A DNA stretch of 64,000 bases from Pontibacter roseus DSM 17521 (GCF_000373265.1 NZ_KB890762.1:57705-121704), one strand, 5' to 3'. Shown: positions 27,574 to 37,745, counted from the stretch's first letter. Made by a program: numbers and translations. The notes: generated by a model from the letters alone, not told the origin.

Positions 27574-28506
27574 ATGTTGAGCTCAATAAAACAGAAACTG
27601 AGGTACCTGTTCTACCATAGGCTGAGTCAGAAAGAGGAGAGAAACCTGCTGCTGCTGGCCAACCTGTGCCTAGGCAAAACCAAGGTAAAGGGCCCTGTTG
27701 ACTCACTGAAGGAAGTGGAGCTGCGCGTGTTCTCCCAATGGGGGGAGGATGGCATCATCCAGTACATCATCCACAACATAGACATACCTAACAAGGTGTT
27801 CGTGGAATTTGGCGTTGAAAACTACGAGGAGGCCAACACCAGGTTCCTGCTGGTGAACGACAACTGGTCCGGATTGGTCATTGATGGGTCTGAAAAGCAC
27901 ATCAACTTCATCAAGAACGACCCCATCTACGCGAAGAATGATTTGCTGGCCAGCCACAGCTTTATAACTAAGGATAACATCAACCAAATTATCCAGCAGA
28001 ACATCGGGTCAGGCGACATCGGCCTATTGAGTGTCGACATTGATGGCAATGACTATTGGGTATGGCAGGCAATCGATGTCATCAACCCGCGCATCGTCAT
28101 CTGCGAATACAACAGCATACTGGGAGGAGACAAGCGGGTGACCGTGCCATACAAACCTGGTTTCTACAGAACCTCGGAACATCACTCTAACCTTTACTTT
28201 GGAGCATCGTTAGGAGCCTTCTGCTCACTCGCTGAAGACAAGGGCTATGATTTCATTGGCTCTAACAGTTCGGGTGTCAATGCCTTCTTCGTACGCAAAG
28301 ATTTGTCGGCACCTTTTAAGAAGTACAGCTGTCGAGAGGGTTACGTGGAGTCAAAACACAGGGAGTCGCGCGATAGCGAGGGCAACCTGAACTTCCTCAG
28401 AGGGCGCAAGCGATTGGAGGCAATCAAGGACAAGGTGTTGGTGGATTTGGACCAAAGCAGGGAGTACAGCATTTCGGAACTCTACAGAGATGAGATTAGC
28501 CATTGA
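27574..28506 (+). CDS. FkbM-like methyltransferase-related protein
   Basis: 310 residues. After a helical N-terminus the sequence V-F-V-E-F-G-V-E-N-Y-E-E-A-N-T-R-F-L resembles a FkbM-type SAM site, followed by L-V-I-D-G and L-L-S-V-D-I-D-G-N-D-Y-W-V-W. Such proteins occur in surface-polysaccharide clusters and may methylate a sugar, but the SAM glycine motif is poor, so catalysis is uncertain. It overlaps the following glycosyltransferase start by 17 bases. Confidence 0.65.
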   Translation: MLSSIKQKLRYLFYHRLSQKEERNLLLLANLCLGKTKVKGPVDSLKEVELRVFSQWGEDGIIQYIIHNIDIPNKVFVEFGVENYEEANTRFLLVNDNWSGLVIDGSEKHINFIKNDPIYAKNDLLASHSFITKDNINQIIQQNIGSGDIGLLSVDIDGNDYWVWQAIDVINPRIVICEYNSILGGDKRVTVPYKPGFYRTSEHHSNLYFGASLGAFCSLAEDKGYDFIGSNSSGVNAFFVRKDLSAPFKKYSCREGYVESKHRESRDSEGNLNFLRGRKRLEAIKDKVLVDLDQSREYSISELYRDEISH

Positions 28507-29638
28507 TTGCAGAGGACTACGCACCTCACCTTCTGGTATACCTAATTTTGTGGTGACAGCCATTAACGGAATATCAGCACTGCGGCCGGACTGGGAGCTA
28601 TACCTGCTGGCCAACGACACCTTCAACGAAGACCTAGACAGCAAGCTCGTCAAGCGCGACAATGTTATAAAGGTCATTGAGCCTTTGAAGCTGCTCCCCA
28701 ACTATGCGATTATCTGGTACTTCACTAAAGTTGAGAGTATCGTGAAAAGAATTGACCCGGATGTATTCTGGGCTCCTGCTTTCTTGCTACCGCCTTTTCT
28801 GCCCAAAAATGTGAAGACGCTCGTGACCGTGCACGACATGGTGTTCAAACAGTACAAAGATACCATGTCTGGCATGAACCGGCTGTTCTTCGAGTTGCTG
28901 CATGACAGGTCGGTCAAACAGGCTGATATGTTATGGACTAATTCAGAATATACCAAGGCGGGTGTGGAGCACTATTTCAGAGAAAGGGCTTGTCGGGATA
29001 TTTTTTCCGGTTTCTTCATCGACACGGATAGGTTCAGGCCGGTTCAGGTTTCCGAACAGCAGAGAACGAGTTTGTTGGCTAAGTTCGGGCAGCACGATAA
29101 ATTCATCTTGTTTGTTGGTACCTTGGAACCCCGCAAAAATCTGAGTTTTTTGCTGTCGCTGATGCCGGCATTGGCCAAGTTAGGGTATAGCCTGTTAGTC
29201 ATCGGAGCCAAAGGCTGGGGCGACACGCAGGTGAAGGCAATTGTAGAGGCAGAAGACTTCCCAAGGGAGCAGGTGCACTTTGCAGGCTACGTCACGAGTG
29301 AAGAACTGGTGCAAATTTATAACATAGCCTCTGTGTATGTCTCCACCTCACTAAACGAAGGATTTGGAATGCCCCAACTGGAGGCGATGGCCTGTGGCTG
29401 TCCGGTGGTTTCGCCGCATAACTCTGCCATGATAGAGGTAGTGGAAGGAGCTGGCGAGACGGTGAAAACCTGGGAAGAGGCCGACTGGATTGAGGCAATC
29501 GTTCAGGTGGACCAGAATAGAATGGATTACATTGCTGCCGGGTATATGCGGGTGAAGGAATATGAGCGGGATACCGTCATCCAAAACCTGACTGATTACA
29601 TAGAGCGGCACATGGCCCCGCAGCCACTGCTGACCTGA
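28490..29638 (+). CDS. Glycosyltransferase family 4
   Basis: 382 residues, GT-B fold. The C-terminal domain has F-V-G-T-L-E-P-R-K-N-L, then Y-V-S-T-S-L-N-E-G-F-G-M-P-Q-L-E-A-M-A-C-G-C-P-V-V (split here only for reading), the donor-binding E-x7-E motif. The N-terminal acceptor half is of the mannosyl/rhamnosyl group. Coupled to the upstream gene by an overlap. Confidence 0.92.
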   Translation: MRLAIDCRGLRTSPSGIPNFVVTAINGISALRPDWELYLLANDTFNEDLDSKLVKRDNVIKVIEPLKLLPNYAIIWYFTKVESIVKRIDPDVFWAPAFLLPPFLPKNVKTLVTVHDMVFKQYKDTMSGMNRLFFELLHDRSVKQADMLWTNSEYTKAGVEHYFRERACRDIFSGFFIDTDRFRPVQVSEQQRTSLLAKFGQHDKFILFVGTLEPRKNLSFLLSLMPALAKLGYSLLVIGAKGWGDTQVKAIVEAEDFPREQVHFAGYVTSEELVQIYNIASVYVSTSLNEGFGMPQLEAMACGCPVVSPHNSAMIEVVEGAGETVKTWEEADWIEAIVQVDQNRMDYIAAGYMRVKEYERDTVIQNLTDYIERHMAPQPLLT

Positions 29639-29664
29639 AAATAACAGCTAAAACAATTAACCCG

Positions 29665-30759
29665 ATGCTTTTGAACAGGAAGCCCCCTGTTGTTATCAAT
29701 GCTCGTTTTTTGACGCAGCCCATTACCGGAGTGCAGCGCTTCGCGGTGGAACTATGCCTGCGTTTGAAGGAACTGCTGCCGGAGGTGGTGTTTGTGGCTC
29801 CACGTGGGGTAGTGCATCCTGAAATTGGGGAGCGGCTCGGCGTGATGGAGCTGGGAAAACTGGCTGGACATCTGTGGGAGCAGCTGGAGCTTCCTCTGAT
29901 TTTAAGGAGGATGGGGAGTCCGCTGCTCGTGAACCTGTGCAACACGGCACCAATTCTGTATAGCAACAAGGTGGTGTGCATCCACGACCTAGCTTTTCTA
30001 GTGAACCCATCCTGGTTTTCCAAGTCCTTCGCCGGTTTCTATAAAATGCTCATACCCAGGGTTGCCAAATCCTCCAGAAAGATATTGACTGTCAGTGAGT
30101 ACTCGAAAGGGACTATCGTAGAATACCTGGCAGTACCTGCGAACAAGATAGAGGTTGTCTACAACGCCGTTTCCGAGGCTACCTTCTCTGCCACAGGTAT
30201 AGCGGGTAATAAGTATGGCAACTACGTGCTGGTCGTAGGCTCACTCGACCCAAGGAAGAATCTGAAGACTTTGGTTAGTGCTTTCAACGCGAGTGGCCTG
30301 CAAGATACGAAGCTGGTGATTGCCGGCGGCTCCTCCAGCATATTCAATGACCCTGAGTTTAAGGAACAGCTTATGGGAAACCCGTCTATCGTGCTAACGG
30401 GTTACTTGTCTGATGAGGAACTGAGAGCCGCGTATCGTCATGCGAAGCTTTTTGTTTACCCCTCGCTGTTCGAGGGCTTCGGACTTCCTCCCCTGGAAGC
30501 GATGTATTGTGGCTGTGCGACAATGGTGTCCAACACAACCAGTTTGCCGGAGGTATGCGCAGACGCCAGTTACTATGTAAATCCTACCCAACCAGCCGAG
30601 ATTGCGCATGCCATCAGGCTGCTGCTGGAGGATGTTCCCTTGAGGCAGTCACTTGTCGAGAAAGGGTTTGCCCGAAGCAGGGAGTTCAGTTGGGAGAAGT
30701 CGGCTCAGAGGCTGAAACAAATACTTGAATCACTAAGCCGGACGCCTCACAATGCTTAA
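29665..30759 (+). CDS. Glycosyltransferase family 4
   Basis: 364 residues, a paralogue-like partner of the preceding enzyme. It has I-T-G-V-Q-R-F at the N-terminus, V-G-S-L-D-P-R-K-N-L, and the donor site F-E-G-F-G-L-P-P-L-E-A-M. It should add another sugar of the repeat unit. Its last eight bases overlap the start of the O-antigen ligase-like gene. Confidence 0.92.
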   Translation: MLLNRKPPVVINARFLTQPITGVQRFAVELCLRLKELLPEVVFVAPRGVVHPEIGERLGVMELGKLAGHLWEQLELPLILRRMGSPLLVNLCNTAPILYSNKVVCIHDLAFLVNPSWFSKSFAGFYKMLIPRVAKSSRKILTVSEYSKGTIVEYLAVPANKIEVVYNAVSEATFSATGIAGNKYGNYVLVVGSLDPRKNLKTLVSAFNASGLQDTKLVIAGGSSSIFNDPEFKEQLMGNPSIVLTGYLSDEELRAAYRHAKLFVYPSLFEGFGLPPLEAMYCGCATMVSNTTSLPEVCADASYYVNPTQPAEIAHAIRLLLEDVPLRQSLVEKGFARSREFSWEKSAQRLKQILESLSRTPHNA

Positions 30760-32020
30760 AAAGTTACTGGTGGCAGCCACCATACTCGGCCTCTTCGGCA
30801 CCATGACCAATCTGGTGTACATCAGCCCATTGCCTACGCTGGTGGCGGCGCTGCTGATTCCGTTGGTCTATATAAACAAAGAGAGCGTTCCGAGGCCGGT
30901 TTTCTGGTTGCTTCTATTTACATTGTTTACCGTAGCCAGCGTGCTGCTGTACCACCCCAGGTCTTTTCTGGATTTCGGCTTCTACCGGTACGATGGCAAT
31001 TTTTTCATCTCTTACCTGCCACTGCTGGTTCTGCCTTTCCTGAGCTTTAAATTTGATATTGGCCGGTTGTTGAAGGGTTTCCTGATATTTTCAACCTGTA
31101 TCAGCCTGATAGCCTACATCAGGTATAAAATGGGCAATGAGCCAGCTTTCATTGGCCTATTTGTATCCACAAACGGGGCAGGAGGCTTTTACAGCATCGT
31201 GGCATCATTGGCGCTCTTGTTTTTCCTGGAAAGGAAGACATATACCAACCTTGCCCTTCTTGCCCTGAATCTCCTGTTCCTATACGCTACCTATTCCAGG
31301 GGCTCCATGCTGGGGCTGGTGCTTGGTGTCATGTGCTTATACTTCCTGCATACCCGACGAACATACCTTATTACACTCATATTCGTACTATTGACTGCAG
31401 TGCAGGTATACCTGTTGTTTGAGACGTACCCGGACTACAAGAAATATGTCGAAAAGGGCCCTAGTAAGAACATCTATGAGAACTACAACCAGTTCGTGGC
31501 ACAGAAGTTTGGGTCCGTTCCTACCAAACTGAACAACGTCTACATCCGGATGTATGAAACCTGGCCCAGGGCTGTTGAAGGTTTTCTGCAGTCGCCGCTT
31601 GTGGGTACAGGATTTGGCTCATTGAATGATGTGCCGAGCAAACATAAGGATGTTGTCCCCCATCTAATTGCTACCAATGAGCAGAAGCAGAAAGTGTACA
31701 ATGATTCTCACGCGCACCATTCTTACCTGCACATCCTGGGAGAGCAGGGGCTTATAGGGCTTGGGCTGTTCCTGGTCTTCTGGATGTCAGTGTACCGTTT
31801 CCTTAAGAACAATGGGCAACATCCTGTCATCCAGAATTTTCTGCTGATATCTTTCTTCAACCTCTCCATCATGAGCTTCACGGAGCACCGTGTCACAACG
31901 CCATCTAACGCATTGCCTTTTGTCATTATGCTGGGGTTGTACTTCTTGTACGTCAACTACCAGAAGAAGCAAGAGGAAGCAGGTATAGATGAAAAGTCAA
32001 CGGAGGCAACACCCCAATAA
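30752..32020 (+). CDS. O-antigen ligase/polymerase-like membrane protein (first copy)
   Basis: 422 residues with about 11 membrane helices and a large periplasmic loop near residues 215-330. The loop ends with a conserved H-A-H-H-S-Y-L-H-I-L-G-E-Q-G-L-I-G-L-G segment, the Wzy/WaaL signature. It either polymerises repeat units or ligates glycan to an acceptor. The next gene is of the same superfamily, so one may be polymerase and the other ligase. Confidence 0.88.
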   Translation: MLKKLLVAATILGLFGTMTNLVYISPLPTLVAALLIPLVYINKESVPRPVFWLLLFTLFTVASVLLYHPRSFLDFGFYRYDGNFFISYLPLLVLPFLSFKFDIGRLLKGFLIFSTCISLIAYIRYKMGNEPAFIGLFVSTNGAGGFYSIVASLALLFFLERKTYTNLALLALNLLFLYATYSRGSMLGLVLGVMCLYFLHTRRTYLITLIFVLLTAVQVYLLFETYPDYKKYVEKGPSKNIYENYNQFVAQKFGSVPTKLNNVYIRMYETWPRAVEGFLQSPLVGTGFGSLNDVPSKHKDVVPHLIATNEQKQKVYNDSHAHHSYLHILGEQGLIGLGLFLVFWMSVYRFLKNNGQHPVIQNFLLISFFNLSIMSFTEHRVTTPSNALPFVIMLGLYFLYVNYQKKQEEAGIDEKSTEATPQ

Positions 32021-32022
32021 TT

Positions 32023-33303
32023 ATGTTCCAGACCATCCAAAATCTATACTCAAGAGAAGACTATACCTTCTGGTATAAATTGCAATTGATTAGCCTGCTG
32101 CTGGTGGCTCTTACAATGCCTTTCTCCATTCCGCTGAACAACCTGGCAATTGGCTTGCTGGCATTGTCTTGGCTTTTGTCCGGCAACCTGCTAGAGAAGC
32201 TCAGAAGAGCCTTTACGAACAAGCTGTTCCTGTTATTTTTCGGTGTATTCCTGATGCAGGTGGTGGGGCTGCTGTATACCTCCAACATACAAGAGGGTCT
32301 GGTGCGACTCGAGGCAAAAGCGGCGCTGGCTATCATTCCTCTGATTTTGGCCAGTTCGGATAAGCTCAACAGGCAGCACGTCCACCTCATTCTGGTGGCC
32401 TTCATCGTCGCTTGCCTCCTAATGACCTCCCGGTCCTTGTACTGGGTTTTAAGTGGGTATGGCGACTTGGGTAACGACATAGGGTTGACTGAGTTCATAG
32501 ACGAAGCCATTGACCTTCACCATGCCTACAGCGGCATGTACTTGGTCTTTGCTGTGGCGGCATCGCTATACCTAGCCGCGGCAGCCGATTTCAAGCGCGG
32601 TTGGAGGGTGGTTATTGTAATAGTGGCTGTGTTCCTCTATGCTTTTCTGATTATGCTGGCCGCACGCACGGCTGTTTTCATCTCCTTCTTTCTGTTCTTC
32701 CTGTTCATGGGTTATGTTCTCATTGTCAATAAGAAAAAGAAATACCTTGTAGCGGCAGCAGTTGCTTCAGTAGCCGTGCTACTGATTGTGATTAGCCTAC
32801 CGAACACCAAACGTAAAATAGAGGATTTTAATAGGCTGAAGGGCGTCCATAGCCCCATTACCCCTAGGTTGATAAAATGGAAGTGCTGCTTCATAGTACT
32901 CAATCAGCAGTATGCGTGGGTAGCAGGGGTCGGAACAGGCGATGTGCAAGACTATTTGCAGCAATGCTATACCGATGAGAAGTTTTGGGGGGAGCGGTAT
33001 CTGCTCAACGCTCACAACGAGTTTCTGGAGGAGACGGTGCGGCATGGGCTGCTAGGAGGACTGCTGTTCTTGGCCTCACTGCTATACCCACTCTGGCTGG
33101 CTGTCAGGAGGAAACATGTCATCTATACCATTTTCCTGGTGGTGTTTATGATAAGCTGCCTCACCGAGTCCACCTTGAGTAGGCAGAAAGGCGTGGTGTT
33201 CTACTCACTTTTCAATGCGGTGTTTGCGTTTAGCAGTATGAGAGGAAACTCTTCGGAAGAACTGACAATCGAAGAAGTAAATGCTAGAACACGGCATGCG
33301 TAA
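32023..33303 (+). CDS. O-antigen ligase family membrane protein (second copy)
   Basis: 426 residues with about 11 membrane helices. The periplasmic loop ends in N-A-H-N-E-F-L-E-E-T-V-R-H-G-L-L-G-G, the O-antigen ligase signature. It begins two bases after the first ligase-like gene, so the two are cotranscribed. Sequence similarity between the two copies is low outside the signature, suggesting separate jobs rather than recent duplication. Confidence 0.9.
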   Translation: MFQTIQNLYSREDYTFWYKLQLISLLLVALTMPFSIPLNNLAIGLLALSWLLSGNLLEKLRRAFTNKLFLLFFGVFLMQVVGLLYTSNIQEGLVRLEAKAALAIIPLILASSDKLNRQHVHLILVAFIVACLLMTSRSLYWVLSGYGDLGNDIGLTEFIDEAIDLHHAYSGMYLVFAVAASLYLAAAADFKRGWRVVIVIVAVFLYAFLIMLAARTAVFISFFLFFLFMGYVLIVNKKKKYLVAAAVASVAVLLIVISLPNTKRKIEDFNRLKGVHSPITPRLIKWKCCFIVLNQQYAWVAGVGTGDVQDYLQQCYTDEKFWGERYLLNAHNEFLEETVRHGLLGGLLFLASLLYPLWLAVRRKHVIYTIFLVVFMISCLTESTLSRQKGVVFYSLFNAVFAFSSMRGNSSEELTIEEVNARTRHA

Positions 33304-33499
33304 GGAAAAAATCTGGTTCGAATCTTGTGTTACTGAGTTTATTCGAATCAGTAAGTTTGTGGCATGAAATATAGGCTTATACTGCAGATTCAGGATTTGA
33401 ATAGTATCTTGCGTTGTTACTTCAGTAGTAGAATTCTAGATGAAAGTAGAGCACCTTTTCTGAGACGGTGACTAATTAACGAATCATAACAATTATTGA

Positions 33500-34417
33500 A
33501 TGTATAAAGAGAGAATCCCTGATTCTGAGACAGGCAGACCACGGCCGGTATCCAACGATGAGATTGACCTGAATGCCATCTTCGGGGGCATCAGGAGTGG
33601 TTTCCGTTCTATAGGAGGCGGCATTGCCTACCTGTTTGGCGTGATGCGAAGGCGGCTAGGGCTGCTCCTCGCCTTTGTGGCTGTGGGAGTTGGTATTGGG
33701 TTTGGGCTCTACTACCTCACCAAACCCTACTATACCTCCTCGATGACCCTGATGCTGGCCAACATCCGAAACGAGTTCATCGAAGACCAATTAAACAAGT
33801 TGACGGTGATGATTTCGGAGAAAAACTTCGAGGCGGTGGCAGACAGGCTGGACATCAGCCCTACGGCTGCGGCAGGTATAAAGGAGATGCATTTCTCTAA
33901 CCTGGATCAGGATAAGGTGGAGGAGGACAGCATCCTAACCGGTTCGCCGTTCCGCATCGAACTGTCTCTTTACGACAGAACTCTGTTTGAGAGCATGGAG
34001 CCTGCCCTGACTAGCTATTTGGAAAACAACCGCTACTTTGCCAAGCAAAAGCGGATTAAGCAACGCCAGGTGGAGAGCATGGTCTCTAAGTTGAGAGGTG
34101 AGATATCATCTATCGATAGTATGAAGACCTCCATAAGCGAGCCACAGGGCCCTGTAAACGGGTTCATCTATGGCCAGCCGATTGACCCGACGAATTTGTA
34201 CCGGGAAAGCATCACCATGTACAAGGAGCAGGTGAAACTGGAGGCTGACCTGGAGAAACTGGATAACGTGGAGATTGTAACGGGTTTCGTGCCCAAGTTG
34301 CGTCCTACTGGTCCGAGCCTGCTGAAGTACCTGGCTATAAGCGGAGCACTGGCGTTTCTGGTAGGTATGGCGGTAGCTCTGAACGCAGATTCTAGGAAGC
34401 AAACAGCCACCGTGTAA
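33500..34417 (+). CDS. Wzz-like chain-length determinant protein
   Basis: 305 residues. One membrane helix near residue 50 (L-L-L-A-F-V-A-V-G-V-G-I) and one near the C-terminus (L-A-I-S-G-A-L-A-F-L-V-G) flank a helical periplasmic domain that includes a charged coiled-coil stretch. This two-helix topology is that of Wzz/polysaccharide co-polymerases lacking a kinase domain. It would set the chain length of the polymer made by the upstream genes. Last gene of the locus, followed by a terminator. Confidence 0.82.
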   Translation: MYKERIPDSETGRPRPVSNDEIDLNAIFGGIRSGFRSIGGGIAYLFGVMRRRLGLLLAFVAVGVGIGFGLYYLTKPYYTSSMTLMLANIRNEFIEDQLNKLTVMISEKNFEAVADRLDISPTAAAGIKEMHFSNLDQDKVEEDSILTGSPFRIELSLYDRTLFESMEPALTSYLENNRYFAKQKRIKQRQVESMVSKLRGEISSIDSMKTSISEPQGPVNGFIYGQPIDPTNLYRESITMYKEQVKLEADLEKLDNVEIVTGFVPKLRPTGPSLLKYLAISGALAFLVGMAVALNADSRKQTATV

Positions 34418-34438
34418 GAAGACGTATATATTTTAGTG

Positions 34439-34473
34439 AAAAGCCCGCTGCCTTCCATAGGCAGCGGGCTTTT
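34439..34473. terminator. Terminator closing the polysaccharide locus
   Basis: A perfect 14 bp inverted repeat (AAAAGCCCGCTGCC and its complement) with a seven-base loop, flanked by A and T runs on either side. It can serve both the Wzz-like gene and the convergent GNAT-nitrilase gene. Confidence 0.92.
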
Positions 34474-34498
34474 CAGTTGTAAATCCGAAGGATAAATT

Positions 34499-36049
34499 TT
34501 ACTCCTCCTGCCGCATCACCCAGCTCAGGTTGTAGAGGTCTCGGCGGCGGTCCTTGAGGTTACGCACGCTGCCGGCGGTGTTCAGGTCCTTGAGCAGGTC
34601 CAAATCCAGATCGGCAATCAGCGTCATCTCCGTGTTCGGGGTGGCTTCGGCTATCACGGCGTCGTGCGGGAAAGCAAAGTCGGAAGGGGAGAACACCGCG
34701 GACTGTGAGTACTGAATGTCCATGTTTTCTACCTTCGGGAGGTTACCTACACTGCCTGTTATGGCCACATAGCACTCGTTTTCAATAGCGCGGGCCTGGG
34801 CGCAGAGACGTACGCGCAGGTAGGCGTTCTTCGTGTCTGTCCAGAAAGGCACAAACAGAATCTTCATGTCCATATCAGACAGCATACGGGCCAGCTCCGG
34901 AAATTCCACGTCGTAGCAGATGAGGATGCCTATCTTTCCGATGTCAGTATCGAATATCTTCAGTTTATGGCCTCCGCGCATACCCCAGTAGTGCGACTCG
35001 TCTGGCGTAACGTGCAGCTTGTACTGCTTGTCATAAGTGCCGTCGCGGCGGCAGAGGTAGCTCACATTGTAGAGCTTGTTGTCGTAGTACTCCGGCATGC
35101 TGCCGGCAATGATGTTGATGTTGTAGGAGAGGGCCAGGTGAATCATGCGCTCCCGTATTTCATCGGTATACTCGGCCATACTCCGGATGGCCTCTGACGG
35201 CGATTCCTCGTTAGTGAGGGCCATGAGCGGGGCGTTGAAGAACTCCGGGAACACCACCATGTCCGATTTGTAGGAGCTCACGGTATCCACGAAGAACTCC
35301 ACCTGCTGCATAAAGTCGTCCAGGTCCTTCACCGCGCGCATCTGCCACTGTACAATACCGATTCGCACGATGGTCTTCTTGCCGCCCAGCAGCTTCTCCT
35401 TCTCTTCGTAGTACACGTTTATCCACTCCAGCAGCGTGGCATAGGCGCGTGATTCAGTGTCATCTGGGAGGTAGCCTTTGAGTATCTTGCGCACGTGGAA
35501 GCCGTTGCTGAGCTGGAAGGACAGCACCGGGTCCGATAGCTCCTTGTTGCGCACCATCTCGATGTACTTGGCAGGTGTCAGCTTGTCGGCATAGTTCTTA
35601 TAGCCCGGGATGCGGCCACCGGCAATGATGCCGCGCAGGTTCAGGTTCTCGCAGATTTCCTTGCGGGCGTCGTAGAGGCGGCGGCCCAGGCGCAGGTTGC
35701 GGTAATCCGGGTGCACGAACACATCAATGCCATACAGGGTATCGCCTTCTGGGTCGTGGGACTTGAAGGTGCCTTTGTCAATAATCTGGTCGTAGGTATG
35801 CTTGTCGCCATACACGGCATAGTCCACAATGAGGCTGAGCGCCACGGCCACTACCTGCCCTTTGTCTTCGATGCAGATTTGCCCTTCCGGGAATTTTTTG
35901 AGGAGGTTGGAGAACTCTTTGCGGGTCCAGGCGCCATCTATGCTGGAGTACACCAGGTCCATGATGTCTTTTACTTCTTTGTAATCCTTTAGCTCCAACT
36001 GGCGCAGCAACAGCCTGTGCTCAGAATTCGCTTCTATCTTTTCACTCAT
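34499..36049 (-). CDS. GNAT acetyltransferase-nitrilase fusion
   Basis: About 516 residues. The N-terminal 210 residues form a GNAT domain (V-F-V-H-P-D-Y-R-N-L-R-L-G-R-R-L-Y, the acetyl-CoA loop). The C-terminal 290 residues form a carbon-nitrogen hydrolase with catalytic Glu in V-F-P-E-F-F, Lys in Y-K-L-H and Cys in I-C-Y-D-V-E-F-P-E. This fusion is found in many Bacteroidota and proteobacteria; its substrates are unknown. I start at the ATG at 36049, since the 46 upstream codons are not domain-like. Confidence 0.9.
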   Translation of the reverse strand: MSEKIEANSEHRLLLRQLELKDYKEVKDIMDLVYSSIDGAWTRKEFSNLLKKFPEGQICIEDKGQVVAVALSLIVDYAVYGDKHTYDQIIDKGTFKSHDPEGDTLYGIDVFVHPDYRNLRLGRRLYDARKEICENLNLRGIIAGGRIPGYKNYADKLTPAKYIEMVRNKELSDPVLSFQLSNGFHVRKILKGYLPDDTESRAYATLLEWINVYYEEKEKLLGGKKTIVRIGIVQWQMRAVKDLDDFMQQVEFFVDTVSSYKSDMVVFPEFFNAPLMALTNEESPSEAIRSMAEYTDEIRERMIHLALSYNINIIAGSMPEYYDNKLYNVSYLCRRDGTYDKQYKLHVTPDESHYWGMRGGHKLKIFDTDIGKIGILICYDVEFPELARMLSDMDMKILFVPFWTDTKNAYLRVRLCAQARAIENECYVAITGSVGNLPKVENMDIQYSQSAVFSPSDFAFPHDAVIAEATPNTEMTLIADLDLDLLKDLNTAGSVRNLKDRRRDLYNLSWVMRQEE

Positions 36050-36206
36050 ATGTCGTTTGGTTGCTTGCTTCAGGTATACGTGAAGCAAGTATAGTTTTGA
36101 TATGATATTTTGAAATGCCAGGTATAGGTCCTGGGCATCTGACAAAATTACAAAGAAAAAGCGCAGATGCCTATCTGCGCTTTCCAAAGTCTTGCCGGTG
36201 CTACTG

Positions 36207-36863
36207 CTATACCTGCACTTCAGGTATGTCGCCTTCCACTAGGAGGCGGCCCTCCGTGGCTTTCTGTATGTCCTCCACGCTCACGCCCGGCGCGCGCTCC
36301 AGCAGCCTGAAACCGTCTTCGGTCACCTCCAGCACAGCCAGGTCGGTCACGATTTTCTTCACGCACTGCAGGCCTGTTATGGGTAGGGTGCACTCTTTCA
36401 GGAGTTTGGAGGAGCCGTCGCGGGCCGTGTGCTGCATGGCCACGATGATGTTCTTGGCGGAGGCCACCAAATCCATAGCGCCGCCCATGCCTTTCACCAT
36501 TTTGCCGGGTATCTTCCAGTTGGCGATGTCGCCCCTTTCCGAAACCTCCATGGCACCCAGGATGGTCAGGTCCACGTGCTCGCCCCGAATCATGCCAAAG
36601 CTCTCGGCGGAGTTGAAGATAGAAGAGCCAGGTAGTGTGGTAATGGTTTGTTTGCCGGCGTTGATGAGGTCCGCGTCCACCTGGTCCTCGGTAGGGAAGG
36701 GGCCCATGCCCAGCAGTCCATTCTCAGACTGCAGCACCACCTCCACGCCATGCGGAATGTAGTTGGCCACCAGGGTAGGTATTCCGATGCCCAGGTTCAC
36801 ATACATGCCATTCTTTACTTCTTGTGCGATTCGCTTCGCTATTCCGTGTTTATCTAAAGCCAT
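36207..36863 (-). CDS. scoB: 3-oxoacid CoA-transferase, subunit B
   Basis: 218 residues. The catalytic Glu lies in [17 protein letters not shown] follows, also typical. With subunit A it moves CoA from succinyl-CoA to acetoacetate or another 3-oxoacid. The gene ends in Glu-Val-Gln-Val-TAG, and the stop codon lies in the genome-wide octamer. It begins 11 bases after subunit A ends. Confidence 0.93.
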   Translation of the reverse strand: MALDKHGIAKRIAQEVKNGMYVNLGIGIPTLVANYIPHGVEVVLQSENGLLGMGPFPTEDQVDADLINAGKQTITTLPGSSIFNSAESFGMIRGEHVDLTILGAMEVSERGDIANWKIPGKMVKGMGGAMDLVASAKNIIVAMQHTARDGSSKLLKECTLPITGLQCVKKIVTDLAVLEVTEDGFRLLERAPGVSVEDIQKATEGRLLVEGDIPEVQV

Positions 36864-36874
36864 GTCGTGTTGGT

Positions 36875-37573
36875 TTAAGCGGTTCTGACTGTCCGTTGCT
36901 CAATTCTCTTCTCGTACCTTTCGCCCTGGAAGATGCGCTGCACATAGATGCCCGGTGTGTGTATCATGTTCGGGTCGAGTTCGCCGGCAGGCACCAGTTC
37001 TTCCACCTCTGCCACAGTGATTTTGCCGGCCGCGGCCATCATCGGGTTGAAGTTGCGGGCCGTGCCTTTGTAGACGAGGTTGCCGGCCGTGTCGCCTTTC
37101 CAGGCCTTCACAAAGGCGAAGTCCGCCCTGAGCCACTCTTCCATCAGGTACATTTTGCCGTTGAACTCGCGGCTCTCCTTGCCCTCGCCCACCTCGGTGC
37201 CGTAGCCGGCAGGGGTGAAGAAGGCAGGTATACCGGCACCGCCGGCACGGATGCGCTCAGCCAGCGTTCCCTGCGGAATCAGGTTCACTTCCAGTTCGCC
37301 AGTCAGCAGTTGCCGCTCAAACTCCGCGTTCTCGCCCACGTAGCTCGCTATCATCTTTTTCACCTGCCGCTTCTGCAGCAACAGGCCAATGCCAAAGTCA
37401 TCCACACCCGCGTTGTTGGAGATACAGGTCAGGTCCTTTACGCCAAGGCGCAGCAGCTCCTGGATGGCGTTCTCAGGTATGCCGCACAGGCCGAAGCCGC
37501 CCAGCATGAGCGTCATGCCGTCCGTCACGCCCTGCAGGGCCTCCTGCACATTCTTTACCGTTTTATTTATCAT
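36875..37573 (-). CDS. scoA: 3-oxoacid CoA-transferase, subunit A
   Basis: 232 residues with the CoA-transferase I fold. It has [13 protein letters not shown], the glycine-rich CoA-binding motif, and [12 protein letters not shown]. First gene of a two-gene operon with subunit B. A ketone-body or branched-chain degradation role is likely, but the exact acid is not determined. Confidence 0.93.
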   Translation of the reverse strand: MINKTVKNVQEALQGVTDGMTLMLGGFGLCGIPENAIQELLRLGVKDLTCISNNAGVDDFGIGLLLQKRQVKKMIASYVGENAEFERQLLTGELEVNLIPQGTLAERIRAGGAGIPAFFTPAGYGTEVGEGKESREFNGKMYLMEEWLRADFAFVKAWKGDTAGNLVYKGTARNFNPMMAAAGKITVAEVEELVPAGELDPNMIHTPGIYVQRIFQGERYEKRIEQRTVRTA

Positions 37574-37678
37574 AGTTGTTGAATAAGCTTGGGCTGCTTT
37601 ACCTAGGTGCTATACCTGCGCCTCACGCAAAGCAGAAGGTGAAACTTAGCTACTATACGAAGGTAAGTTAGATATAAA

Positions 37679-37705
37679 AAAAGCCATATACAATGTATGG
37701 CTTTT
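37679..37705 (-). terminator. Terminator of the ftsX-ribF operon
   Basis: A 10 bp perfect inverted repeat (AAAAGCCATA and complement) with a seven-base loop, followed on the minus strand by a run of T. It lies 41 bases downstream of the ribF stop. Confidence 0.8.
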
Positions 37706-37745
37706 GGTTTTCAGGTGAAATACGGATTATAAAGGGTGAAGTAGG

